Below, piece after piece: positions 1 through 7,381 of a DNA stretch of 64,000 nucleotides (position 1 is its first letter; each line of letters begins with the position of its first letter). This DNA is from JAGOEY01 sp017997515. GTDB lineage: Bacteria > Pseudomonadota > Gammaproteobacteria > Burkholderiales > Burkholderiaceae_C. The position numbers were made by a program, and so were the translations under genes. The DNA is taken from positions 1,674,001 through 1,738,000 of the forward strand of contig CP111109.1 in assembly GCA_026314275.1 (NCBI GenBank). Reading direction: 5' to 3'. A model generated the notes under the pieces. It was not told the origin of the DNA and searched no databases. It was given only the letters and a program-made list of their open reading frames with translations.

Positions 1-78
1 GCCGACGCGCAAAGGGCGAACGGAGGACTGCGGGGGGCGGCTGCTCAGGGGCGCAGCAAAAGAGGGGTCACGGTACAT
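1..78 (-). CDS. 5' fragment of the gene controlled by the Thr/Ile leader
   Basis: Only the first 26 codons are inside the window, running from MYRDPSF to VRPLRVG at the left edge. The ATG (76-78) has a GGAG six bases upstream and lies 34 bases past the attenuator terminator, so it is the natural first gene of the attenuated transcript. The Pro-Leu-Arg-Val-Gly ending could be the first strand of a Rossmann fold. Together with the Thr/Ile leader this would suit homoserine dehydrogenase or another threonine/isoleucine pathway enzyme, but that is inference: too little sequence is present to identify the product. Confidence 0.5.
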   Translation of the reverse strand, partial: MYRDPSFAAPLSSRPPQSSVRPLRVG

Positions 79-111
79 CGACTTCTCCGTATGAAAAACA
101 AGCGAACAAAC

Positions 112-139
112 AAAAAACCCAGCTGCCAGAGCTGGGTTT
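112..139 (-). terminator. Attenuator terminator hairpin
   Basis: A perfect 10-bp stem (AAACCCAGCT / AGCTGGGTTT, 115-124 and 130-139) with a 5-base loop is followed on the minus strand by a run of T. It lies between the leader peptide stop (212) and the start of the next gene (78), exactly where an attenuator terminator is expected. Confidence 0.8.
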
Positions 140-177
140 CAGTCATTCATTCGTCCGGGGAGGAGAGAGAGCGATCA

Positions 178-221
178 CCAGGTGGCTGCCGAAACGGCCA
201 CCTGCGCGTGCTCAGGTGGCC
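178..221 (-). promoter_or_regulatory. Mutually exclusive stem-loops of the Thr/Ile attenuator
   Basis: Three segments share one sequence. Segment 1 (213-221, overlapping the leader stop codon) pairs perfectly over 9 bp with segment 2 (196-204). Segment 2 also pairs over 8 bp with segment 3 (179-186 within 178-190). The 1:2 and 2:3 hairpins cannot coexist, which is the usual logic of ribosome-controlled attenuation. I do not see segment 3 overlapping the terminator arm directly, so how the switch reaches the terminator is unclear. A further CCCGCG/CGCGGG hairpin lies upstream of the leader at 277-292. Confidence 0.6.
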
Positions 222-268
222 GCGGTGGTAATGGTGGTAATGGTGGTAATGGTGGTAATCATGTCCAT
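212..268 (-). CDS. Thr/Ile-rich leader peptide (attenuator)
   Basis: An 18-residue reading frame encodes Met-Asp-Met, then four perfect Ile-Thr-Thr units, then Ala-Ala-Thr and TGA. Eight tandem-repeat Thr codons (all ACC) and four Ile codons (all ATT) in so short a peptide closely resemble the enterobacterial thr operon leader. The units come from a 9-bp tandem DNA repeat (224-259). Starts at 268 or two codons upstream at 274 are possible. By analogy, ribosome stalling when charged tRNA-Thr or tRNA-Ile is scarce would favour readthrough into the next gene. Recognition is from the pattern; no homologue search was possible. Confidence 0.75.
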   Translation of the reverse strand: MDMITTITTITTITTAAT

Positions 269-361
269 ACCCATCACCCGCGAAAACGCGGGCATGCACA
301 TACCTTGGGAGGCAAGGGCGCGTGCGGCGAAGGGGGTGGATGTATACGACATGGAGCGTGC

Positions 362-392
362 AGTGTACCCGAGGCCTTTGGGCCGTGGTCAA
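362..392 (-). promoter_or_regulatory. Candidate promoter of the Thr/Ile leader transcript
   Basis: On the minus strand TTGACC (387-392) and TACACT (362-367) are separated by 19 bases, resembling a sigma-70 promoter with slightly long spacing. It would give a leader of about 85 bases before the leader-peptide ATG. It lies just past the stop of the upstream osmC-like gene. Confidence 0.4.
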
Positions 393-430
393 ACCGTGCT
401 GCCTCTGTCTGCGCGGGCAGCGCATGCCCT

Positions 431-868
431 TTATTGCACCAGCGTCGCCTCCAGCGTGACTTCGGGCACACCTGTCAGGGCTTTCGACAGCGGGCAGTTG
501 GCTTTGGCGTCTGCGGCAATCTTCTGGAACTGCGCCTTGTCCAGTCCGGGCACGGAGGCTGTCAGCGTGAGCGCAATACGGTCGATCTTGAAGCCTTCGC
601 CTTCCTTGGCCAGGCGCACCTTGGCGGTGGTGTCGATGGTCTGGGTGGCAATACCTGCCTTCTCACACGCAAACGCAAATGCCATCGTGAAACAAGCCGC
701 GTGTGCCGCGCCCACAATCTCTTCGGGGTTGGTGCCCTTGCGGTCGTCGCCAAAGCGGCTGCCAAAGCCGTAGGGGGCTTTGTTCAGTGCGCCGGTTTCG
801 GTGCTGATCTGGCCCTGGCCGGTTTTGCCAGCGCCTTTCCAGTGGACGGATGCAGATTTTTCAGACAT
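431..868 (-). CDS. osmC: OsmC family peroxiredoxin
   Basis: A 145-residue cytosolic thiol peroxidase of the OsmC/Ohr family, which reduces organic hydroperoxides. The two family cysteines are visible: Cys59 in the AAHAACF helix and Cys125 in NCPLSKAL. Total length matches E. coli OsmC (about 143), and the DDRKGTNPEE segment before the first cysteine is typical of OsmC rather than Ohr. The ATG at 868 was chosen because an upstream extension of the open frame carries no family sequence. The gene lies between the Thr/Ile leader promoter and a ferredoxin, apparently as a separate unit. Confidence 0.9.
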   Translation of the reverse strand: MSEKSASVHWKGAGKTGQGQISTETGALNKAPYGFGSRFGDDRKGTNPEEIVGAAHAACFTMAFAFACEKAGIATQTIDTTAKVRLAKEGEGFKIDRIALTLTASVPGLDKAQFQKIAADAKANCPLSKALTGVPEVTLEATLVQ

Positions 869-965
869 GGGGTGTTCCTTCGCAGTGGACAAACAAGGCT
901 CCATCACACCACGCGGCGCAGCGCGGCAGGGTGGGCACAGGGCGCGTTGTGTGCCCTGGTTTGTC

Positions 966-1205
966 CTACAGGTTTTGGGAAATGCGCAGCATAGTGATCG
1001 CGTCCACAGGGCAGCGCACGGCACACAGTGCGCAACCGGTGCAGTGGCCTGCGTCGTGCAGCGTCGCGTGTTTGGGGCCCCAGCCGTTGGGCTGCTGCGT
1101 CTGCAGCGACAACACATGCGGTGGGCACACATCCACACACCAGCCGCAGCCTGTGCAGCGGCCAAGGTTGATGGCGGGTAAGGCCTTGCGTGGGGTGGTG
1201 GTCAC
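966..1205 (-). CDS. 2x[4Fe-4S] ferredoxin-like protein
   Basis: A 79-residue electron carrier with two clusters of the form C-x2-C-x2-C-x3-CP (CTGCGWCVDVCPP near residue 17 and CTGCALCAVRCP near residue 55). These are the ligands for two [4Fe-4S] clusters of a bacterial-type ferredoxin. The apparent start is GTG at 1205; no in-frame ATG precedes the first cluster. The redox partner cannot be deduced from its neighbours, OsmC downstream and the DUF2894 gene upstream. Confidence 0.8.
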   Translation of the reverse strand: MTTTPRKALPAINLGRCTGCGWCVDVCPPHVLSLQTQQPNGWGPKHATLHDAGHCTGCALCAVRCPVDAITMLRISQNL

Positions 1206-1292
1206 GGTGGAGCCAGTATCAACCGTTTGCCCTGTGTTTGCTGGTGGGCGTTTTCAGCGCATGTCGCGCGGTGTCTCCACGCGCAGTGTGTG

Positions 1293-2063
1293 TCACTTCT
1301 TGCGCGTGGTTTTCTTCGGCGCGGATGCGGATTTTTTCTGCGCCTTCTTTTTCGATTGGGGCAGTCTGGCGTGGGCCTGCTCCAGCCACAGCAGGTCGTC
1401 CACATGCGCCATGAACCGCTGCAGGTAATGCGGCGACAACTTGCGCATGAGGGCAAGCGAGTGGATCACCAGCATCTGCGAGTTGAGCGGCCCGGCATTC
1501 TCAGGGCCGCGGCGCACGGCCTGCTGCACCTGGTCCACCGCGCGGTGGCGCGACCAGGTTTCACGGAACTGGCGCACGCTGGCCAGTTCTGTGCGGGTGG
1601 GCGCTTCCGCAGTGCCAGCGGGGTTGGTGGCCGTGCCGTCGCGCCGTGCTGCGCGGATGTGCTGGTTCAGCTGTGCCAAGGGCTGCACGGTGGTGTGGGT
1701 GCTTGCAGCGCTGGGTGTTTTGCCGATGCGGTGGACAGCCTGGAAGTCTCCCAGCGCCAGCAGGCGGCGCAGCTCACGGGCGCGTTCAGGGTGTTGTGTA
1801 GCCAGATGCGCTACGGCATCGGTGGCTTCTTGCTGTGCCTGCGTGTAGCGGTCGGTGTAGCCGGTGATCGCTTGCTGCAAACGGCCTTCAAGAATGTGGC
1901 GCACAGGTGCAGCTTGTGTCTGCAGGCGCTGCAACAGCACCTCCAGGTAATGGAAGCCTGCGGGGTCAAGCTGTTGCGCACCCTGGTTGCGCAGCGCCAG
2001 CAGCGACGCCTGCAATGCAGCGGCTACGTCCTCTGGTGCTTCGACCGGGGCTGTCGCAGTCAT
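1293..2063 (-). CDS. DUF2894 family protein, last gene of the motor operon
   Basis: A 256-residue soluble protein of unknown function, rich in Gln, Ala and Arg and predicted to be largely helical. Residues from about 190 on (ENAGPLNSQMLVIHSLALMR and LSPHYLQRFM) are the most family-like, and the C-terminus is a very basic Lys/Ser/Ala tail. The ATG overlaps the stop of the OmpA-domain gene by four bases (ATGA), so it is translationally coupled. The family is found in Burkholderiales beside DUF3348, DUF802 and OmpA genes. Any role beyond being part of that complex is inference. Confidence 0.75.
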   Translation of the reverse strand: MTATAPVEAPEDVAAALQASLLALRNQGAQQLDPAGFHYLEVLLQRLQTQAAPVRHILEGRLQQAITGYTDRYTQAQQEATDAVAHLATQHPERARELRRLLALGDFQAVHRIGKTPSAASTHTTVQPLAQLNQHIRAARRDGTATNPAGTAEAPTRTELASVRQFRETWSRHRAVDQVQQAVRRGPENAGPLNSQMLVIHSLALMRKLSPHYLQRFMAHVDDLLWLEQAHARLPQSKKKAQKKSASAPKKTTRKK

Positions 2064-2725
2064 GGCTTGGTGGGCGCGCTGGAGGCTTGGGGCGTGTCCC
2101 CCGCCTTGGGCACGGGCGCCATTTCCACGCGGCGGTTCAGCGCGCGGCCTTTTTCGTCGGTGTTGGGGGCTACGGGTTGCTCGGCACCAAACGCTGCGGC
2201 AAACACGCGTGACGCAGGCATGCCTTCTTCGGTCAGTGCACGTGTCACGGTGAGTGCGCGCTGGGCCGACAACTCCAGGTTGTCCACGTAGCGCTGGTTG
2301 CTTTGGGTCACGCGGCGGTCGTCGGTGAATCCGCTCACCATCAGCATTTCGTCGCGCCCGTCCAGGTACACGCGCAGAGGGGACACCAGGCTCTTGAGCA
2401 GCTGCCGGCCTTCGGGCCGCAGCTCGTCGGAGTTGACCGGGAACAGCACGTTGCCGCTAATACCGATGCGTCCGTTGTTCAGCGTGACGCGGCCCGTCTG
2501 CAGCGGGATGGCCAGGGCTTTCTCGAGCGACATACGCCGCTGTTCTTCGGCCTGGCGTTTTTCGATCTCGGCATTCAGGTTGGCCACCAGGTCCATCTGC
2601 ACCACCAGCACACCCACCAGCACCAGCACAAACGCACCCAACAGCCCGGCCATCAGGTCGCCGAAGACAGCCCAGACCGGAGCGGTCTGTTCCACGCCAT
2701 CGTCGCGGTCGTCCACGTCGGTCAT
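2060..2725 (-). CDS. MotB/ZorB-like OmpA-domain membrane protein
   Basis: A 221-residue inner-membrane protein with one transmembrane helix (about 18-40) followed by a periplasmic OmpA/MotB peptidoglycan-binding domain (about 70-200). The helix opens with W-A-V-F-G-D-L-M-A-G. The acidic residue at its start (Asp23) is placed like the proton-carrying Asp of MotB and ZorB. Motifs FPVNSDELRPEG and RALNRRVEM are typical of the OmpA fold. The ATG at 2725 overlaps the DUF802 stop by one base (TGATG), implying coupled stoichiometric synthesis, as for motA/motB pairs. It is best read as the plug/peptidoglycan anchor of a proton-driven motor. The cellular target is unknown. Confidence 0.8.
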   Translation of the reverse strand: MTDVDDRDDGVEQTAPVWAVFGDLMAGLLGAFVLVLVGVLVVQMDLVANLNAEIEKRQAEEQRRMSLEKALAIPLQTGRVTLNNGRIGISGNVLFPVNSDELRPEGRQLLKSLVSPLRVYLDGRDEMLMVSGFTDDRRVTQSNQRYVDNLELSAQRALTVTRALTEEGMPASRVFAAAFGAEQPVAPNTDEKGRALNRRVEMAPVPKAGDTPQASSAPTKP

Positions 2726-5097
2726 CACAGTGCGGCCTCGGCCTGCGCGGCACGCTGCTGGTGCAGCTGGCGCAGGTCTTCAACGATGCCCTGTTGCGAC
2801 GTGATGCTGAGGTCGATCACCTCACGCGCCTGCGCCACGTAGTAGGCCAGCTGTTCGTCACTGCGCGCCATCGACTGGCTCACGGTGCTTTCGATGCGCT
2901 GCAGGTTGTCCATGAGTTTTTCGTTGCTGGCGTTGAACAGCTGCACGCTGTGCTGGAACGATTCACCCAGGCTGGCCAGCTCGACCGCGCTGCTGCTCAC
3001 ATGCGCCGCCACATCGGCGGCCTTGCCAGACTGTGCGTCCAGCATCTGTGTGAACTGGCCGCTGGCCTGCGTCAACATGCCGGATGTGGATTCCACCAGC
3101 GATGTCATGGCGGCGCGTTGTTCGTCCGCCGCGTGGTCGATGGTCTGCAGCAGCGTGCTGATTTTTTCGACCAGGCCGGTGCGTTCTTCGAGCGCAATGT
3201 TGTCGCGCTCGGTGAGGCGCGTCATCTCCTGGCGCAGTTGGGCAATCACTTCGGCAGCGGCCTGTGGCACCTCGGCCGTGATCTTGACCAGGCGTGTCAT
3301 GGGTTCTTCCAGCGCCGTGCCCAGCGTGGCGAGCTGCAGCGCCAGTGCAGCCTGTAGCGCACCCAGGCGGTCGACAGCGGCCTGGCCACGCACGTCTTCT
3401 TCTGCGCGCAAGGCGCCGAGTTCGGTGCGCCACACACTGGCCACCTTTTGCATGTGGTCTTCTTGCTGGGCCAGCCAGCGCGCTTCGGTTTCGGTGCGCA
3501 CACGGCCCAGGTCTTCCGACTGGGCCATGAGTTTCTCCATCGCGCCCAGCGTCTGGCCTGCGTGTTCGCTGCTGCGCTCGGTGATGTCGCTGGCGGTCTT
3601 CTCCAGCGCCGTGCGCCACACGTCCACCACCTGCGCCATACGCTCGTCGTGCTGGGCCAGCCAGCGCGTTTCGGTCTCGGCGCGCACGCGGCCCAGCTCT
3701 TCGGCCTGGGCAACGAATGTGGCCATGGCTTCGAGCGCCTGGTGGGTGTGCTGGCCGCTGTGCGCGGTGATGTCGCTTGCCGTCTTCTCCAGCGTCTGGC
3801 ACACCGCTTGGTGTTGTGCAAATGCTTCTGCACCCACACGTTGCCATTCACCTTGCAGGCCTGCGGCCATGGTGTCGAAAGACTGTGTCCAGGTCGCAAG
3901 CCGCTGCTGTTCGGCCAGGGCCTGGTCTGCTTGCGACTGGGTCAGGTTGCTGCTGACGGTGGCCAGCAGTGCACCGGAGCGTTCTGCAAAGGTGTCGGTG
4001 AAAGATGCCAGTGCGCGGTCCAGGCCCTGGGCTTGCGCGTCGCTGGTGCGGGTGTGGTTTTGCAGGGCCGCTGTCCAGGTGTCGGACACGGTGCGGGCCG
4101 TGGCGCCAAACTGCGCCGACAGCCCCTCTACCTGCGCAAGCACCTGCACCTGAACCACTTCGCTCAGGCGCGTGTGCATCCGTTGGGACTCTGCGGCCAT
4201 TTCGGCCATGGCGGCTTCGACTACGGGTTGCAGGCTCTCGCCCGCAATTTTGGCGCTGGCGGTGAGGCTGTCTTTGAGTGATGTGCCCACCGTGTCGGCC
4301 AGGCCGGTGTAGGCCACACCTACATCGCGGTGGAAATTCGCCTGTTGCTCGAGCAGCTGGGTGTCGAGCAGCTGGCCGCGTTGTTCCATGCGGTCCATCA
4401 TGGACTGCAACTTGTCCACCACCTCGGGCAGGGCATGGGCCTGTTGCTGCAGTGCCTTGAAGGTTTCCTGGCGCTGGTGCACCAGCGAAAAAGGCCGCAG
4501 CACGGTGTTGATGGACGCGTCCAGCCGCCGCACCACATCCAGCCGTTCACGGCGGCTGATGGCCGACATCAGGCCCAGCATGGCCGACGTGGCCACACCC
4601 ACCACCGACGTACCAAAGGCCAGGCCCAGGCCCTTGATGGGTGCGGCCAGTGCAGAGCGAATGGCCTGCAGGTCGGTCGAGCCTTCCAGCGCAAACACGG
4701 CGCCCTTGAAGGTCACCACCATGCCCAGGAAGGTGCCCAGCATGCCCAGCATCACCAGCAGGCCGACCAGGTACGGCGTGAGCGCCGGGCCGGGCAAGGC
4801 GACACGTTCACCCTCCACCCGCGAGCGCACGGCGTTTTGCAGCGCAGGGTGCAGACCCGCCAGCCAGTCGCCCAGGTTGTGGGGTGCTGCGTCCAGCTTG
4901 GCGAGTGCCTGTGCCAACGTGGCCGTGGCCGTGCGGAACTGCTTCAGCTCCCACGCACCCGCCACGTACACCCCGGCAATCACCAGCGTCATGGCCAGGG
5001 CCAGCCAGCTGGTGCCGAAGAAGCCCGCACCCACCCAGGCCACAGCCGCCAGGCCAAGGACAAAGGCCGCCATAAAAAAGCGCTTGTTGTGATTCAT
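2725..5097 (-). CDS. DUF802 protein: MotA/ExbB/ZorA-like channel with long coiled-coil tail
   Basis: A 790-residue protein with four hydrophobic helices near the N-terminus (about 7-27, 30-48, 108-130 and 156-180). The last two carry LGTFLGMVVTF and GLAFGTSVVGVATSA, the TM pattern of MotA/TolQ/ExbB channels and of ZorA. The remaining 600 residues are an Ala/Gln/Glu-rich coiled coil. It contains two near-identical DUF802 units (LGRVRAETETRWLAQ near 464 and LGRVRTETEARWLAQ near 526). A long cytoplasmic tail after a MotA core is also the architecture of Zorya ZorA. No ZorC, ZorD or ZorE gene is present. The motor role is inferred from architecture and from the coupled MotB-like gene. Confidence 0.8.
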   Translation of the reverse strand: MNHNKRFFMAAFVLGLAAVAWVGAGFFGTSWLALAMTLVIAGVYVAGAWELKQFRTATATLAQALAKLDAAPHNLGDWLAGLHPALQNAVRSRVEGERVALPGPALTPYLVGLLVMLGMLGTFLGMVVTFKGAVFALEGSTDLQAIRSALAAPIKGLGLAFGTSVVGVATSAMLGLMSAISRRERLDVVRRLDASINTVLRPFSLVHQRQETFKALQQQAHALPEVVDKLQSMMDRMEQRGQLLDTQLLEQQANFHRDVGVAYTGLADTVGTSLKDSLTASAKIAGESLQPVVEAAMAEMAAESQRMHTRLSEVVQVQVLAQVEGLSAQFGATARTVSDTWTAALQNHTRTSDAQAQGLDRALASFTDTFAERSGALLATVSSNLTQSQADQALAEQQRLATWTQSFDTMAAGLQGEWQRVGAEAFAQHQAVCQTLEKTASDITAHSGQHTHQALEAMATFVAQAEELGRVRAETETRWLAQHDERMAQVVDVWRTALEKTASDITERSSEHAGQTLGAMEKLMAQSEDLGRVRTETEARWLAQQEDHMQKVASVWRTELGALRAEEDVRGQAAVDRLGALQAALALQLATLGTALEEPMTRLVKITAEVPQAAAEVIAQLRQEMTRLTERDNIALEERTGLVEKISTLLQTIDHAADEQRAAMTSLVESTSGMLTQASGQFTQMLDAQSGKAADVAAHVSSSAVELASLGESFQHSVQLFNASNEKLMDNLQRIESTVSQSMARSDEQLAYYVAQAREVIDLSITSQQGIVEDLRQLHQQRAAQAEAAL

Positions 5098-5103
5098 GTG
5101 TGT

Positions 5104-5880
5104 TTATGCGTGTGTGTTGATGTCGTGGCCCATGGCTTCCATCAGGCCTGTGACGGGCTCCATACGGACGGTTAATTCCGCCAGCAGGAGCGCTTGTAAA
5201 TCACGGCCAAAAATAGCCAGCCAGCCATTGGGCTGCCGCCACAGGGCGGGGTTGTCTTCTGCCCCGGCATCCGCCAGCGTTTGCTGGTGGGCCTGGCGCA
5301 GTTGTTCAAAGCGCCGCTCCAGAAATGCAGGCAGAGCAGACAGCAGTTTTTGTTCACGTGCGACCAGCATTTGCTCCATCGCGGCATCCAGCGCTGCCAG
5401 CTGGCGCAGCGGTGTGGACACACGCGACATGCTGTGCCGCACATGGCCGCGTAATGCTTCGATCTTGAGTTCCATCTGGCGCTGCTGGTCGAGGTAACGC
5501 CGGTGGTGGGGCGCATAGTCGGCTTCTGCTTCGTCCACGGCCTCCACCACCGCAGGCTGGCCCCAGCGGTTGTCGGCACGTTTGCCGTAGGTGGGTGTGG
5601 CCGGTGACGTGGTGAAGCCTTGGGCCAACGCGGTGCGCACCCGGTGCACCTCTTCTTCGAGTGTGGCCGCGATGGGGTTGCGGGGTGCTGCCACGGCGGT
5701 CTGCCCCATGGCCTTGATGGACTGGTGCGCCGCATGCAGCGTGGTGGCGTGGAAGGGCCCGAGCCACGGACTCAAGCGCTCCGCAAAGTCCGCCCCTGGT
5801 GGTGTGCCCCCGTCCGTATGGCCCCACTCACCAAGCAAGCGCACAAGGCCTGAGCTGCTGAAATTCCTGCGCAAAACCAA
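5104..5880 (-). CDS. DUF3348 family protein, first gene of the motor operon
   Basis: A 258-residue soluble protein of unknown function. The N-terminal NFSSSGLVRLLGEW segment and the central YAPHHRRYLDQQRQMELKIE helix match what I know of DUF3348. Only six bases separate its stop from the DUF802 start. The first available in-frame initiator is TTG at 5880, and no ATG precedes the conserved N-terminus, so the exact start is uncertain. In this family the gene heads the conserved order DUF3348-DUF802-OmpA-DUF2894. It may be a cytoplasmic adaptor for the channel tail, which is a guess. Confidence 0.75.
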   Translation of the reverse strand: MVLRRNFSSSGLVRLLGEWGHTDGGTPPGADFAERLSPWLGPFHATTLHAAHQSIKAMGQTAVAAPRNPIAATLEEEVHRVRTALAQGFTTSPATPTYGKRADNRWGQPAVVEAVDEAEADYAPHHRRYLDQQRQMELKIEALRGHVRHSMSRVSTPLRQLAALDAAMEQMLVAREQKLLSALPAFLERRFEQLRQAHQQTLADAGAEDNPALWRQPNGWLAIFGRDLQALLLAELTVRMEPVTGLMEAMGHDINTHA

Positions 5881-6227
5881 TCCATTCTTCGCACCACAGG
5901 TGCCATCAACGTTGTCAAAAAGGGGTGGGACGGTGGCGGCGCAGGTGCGTCCGCCATCCGGAGGTGAACAGCAGCCACAGGGCCGCTAGTGTTGCGACAC
6001 CAGAGTGCCTGTTCAGGCGGGCAGGCCCCCACGGGCTCCACCCTCGAACGGTGGGGCATTTTGCCACGCTGGGGTGTGGGGGGTGTTTTTGCTTCTCTTT
6101 TGATAGCTGTTTGCGTATATTCTGCGTGCGCTGGAGTGTGATTTTATTGAAAAAATGCCGTACTCCCCGCTTGGCCACTCCCTGTGCGCGCACAATCGAC
6201 CCCCCACTGCACCCCCAGACACACACC
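5881..6227. other. Intergenic region between divergent genes
   Basis: About 350 bases without a convincing gene lie between the motor operon (minus) and the zinc ribbon gene (plus). They hold one copy of repeat A (6097-6155) and presumably both promoters. I cannot single out -10/-35 boxes with confidence. Confidence 0.5.
6097..6155 (+). repeat. Repeat A copy 1
   Basis: Carries TTTTGATAGCTGTTTGCG, a variable centre, GTGCGCTGGAG and an A-rich end: the recurrent repeat A pattern. Intergenic, upstream of the zinc ribbon gene. Confidence 0.75.
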
Positions 6228-6491
6228 ATGACCCCAGACGCCCCCACCCCTTCCAACGCCTCCAACGACCTGAACCCGATGGCGCTGTGTGACTCGTGTA
6301 AAGGTATCCAGCGCAACTGGCGCCGTGCCCCCGGGCACCCCGAACTGATGCAAGGCACCAACCGCACCGAGACCTACCCGCATGGCAAGGTCACCATCAC
6401 GCGTTACCGCTGCGAACGTTGCGGCACGGCGTGGGAGTACGAGAACAACAAGGTCAACCGCCACGCGGGGTGGTCGGTGGTGGGTGGGTAA
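6228..6491 (+). CDS. Small zinc-ribbon protein, function unknown
   Basis: An 87-residue protein with two CxxC knuckles (Cys21/Cys24 and Cys62/Cys65) about 37 residues apart, a spacing suited to one zinc ribbon. The second knuckle is followed by GTAWEYEN, as in rubredoxin-like and nucleic-acid-binding ribbons. The ATG at 6228 follows a C-rich leader without a clear Shine-Dalgarno sequence. I do not recognise a named family. The downstream hairpin belongs to the convergent lipoprotein gene. Confidence 0.65.
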   Translation: MTPDAPTPSNASNDLNPMALCDSCKGIQRNWRRAPGHPELMQGTNRTETYPHGKVTITRYRCERCGTAWEYENNKVNRHAGWSVVGG

Positions 6492-6510
6492 GTAAGCCTC
6501 CACAAGGCAC

Positions 6511-6536
6511 AAAAAAGCCCGCAGTTGTGCGGGCTT
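6511..6536 (-). terminator. Terminator of the YSC84-like lipoprotein gene
   Basis: An 8-bp GC-rich stem (AGCCCGCA / TGCGGGCT) with a GTTG loop is followed on the minus strand by six T. It begins about 40 bases past the stop at 6577. Confidence 0.85.
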
Positions 6537-6576
6537 CGGAGGTGCCGCCGACACAGCGGCGGCGAGGTGGCGTGGC

Positions 6577-7152
6577 TTACAGGTCCAGCTGCGTGATCCG
6601 GTTGCCGTTGATGCTGATGTTGGCCATCAGGCCGCCGTTGGTCAGCACGAAGCCGACGATGGGCTGCTGCACGGTCTGGGTGGTGACACGGGCATTAATG
6701 CCCACGGTCAGCAAGGTGACGGTGCCGTCCACACCCACTGTCCAGCCACGGCTGTTGAGGAAGCTGTTCATCGCAGCGTCGGTCATGAAGCTGATGAACA
6801 GGGCCTGCGACTGCGCGCCGCCCAACAGGCCGATCGAGGCCTCGTTCATGCGGTAGTAACCGGTGCTTTTGCCGGCCTTGCGCAGCACGCCCTGGCCATG
6901 GGAGCCACCAATGATGAAACCGGCGGACACCACGGCCGGGAAGATCAGGGTGCCACGCGAGGCGGCAATGATTTCCTGCGAGCCGGGGGCTTCGCGGTAC
7001 AGGCGGGTCAGCGCGGCATCGGACGACGAGTCGATGGCCTGGCGGCGCTCCGCCGGGCTGCTGGATGCGCCGCCCGTGGTGGTGCAGCCGGTGGTCAGCA
7101 CCGTGGCTGCCGCCAGCGATGCACCAGTCACCAGAAAGTTACGCTTGTTCAT
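6577..7152 (-). CDS. YSC84/BPSL1445-like lipoprotein
   Basis: A 191-residue exported lipoprotein. The signal peptide ends in the lipobox Thr-Thr-Gly-Cys (Cys23). The mature part is rich in Gly, Ala and Val and resembles the YSC84/lipid-binding domain (SRGTLIFPAVVSAGFIIGG, then SIGLLGGAQSQALF). Such proteins are common cell-envelope lipoproteins in Burkholderiales; a lipid-binding role is suggested only by the domain's eukaryotic relatives. The start at 7152 places a basic MNKRNF n-region directly before the hydrophobic core. A rho-independent terminator follows. Confidence 0.8.
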   Translation of the reverse strand: MNKRNFLVTGASLAAATVLTTGCTTTGGASSSPAERRQAIDSSSDAALTRLYREAPGSQEIIAASRGTLIFPAVVSAGFIIGGSHGQGVLRKAGKSTGYYRMNEASIGLLGGAQSQALFISFMTDAAMNSFLNSRGWTVGVDGTVTLLTVGINARVTTQTVQQPIVGFVLTNGGLMANISINGNRITQLDL

Positions 7153-7381
7153 GCTGTTATGGATGATGGATGACACGGTAAATACCTTTCTTGAGGAGGA
7201 ATGGGTGCAAAGCGGCATGGGTTGCCACGGACCTCCGCCACGGGTGTCTACACCAGACGGCAAAAGCCTGCACAACCCATCGTAAAGGACTTTGGCCGCT
7301 ATTTCTTAAAGAATTCTTAGGGTCAGTTGGCTGCCGATTGCCGACAATGGCCAGTCTTTGACCCCTCCTCAGGAACCGCCC

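Noticed and set aside
222..259. CRISPR-like or satellite tandem repeat
   Set aside because: Units of nine bases without spacers are the leader-peptide codons.
147..425. His/Tyr-rich minus-strand reading frame of 92 codons
   Set aside because: It reads the leader tandem repeat in another frame; the Ile-Thr-Thr frame with attenuator structure explains the region better.
1293..5880. A complete Zorya defence system
   Set aside because: Only ZorA/ZorB-like parts are present; no helicase, HNH or ZorC-like gene is adjacent.
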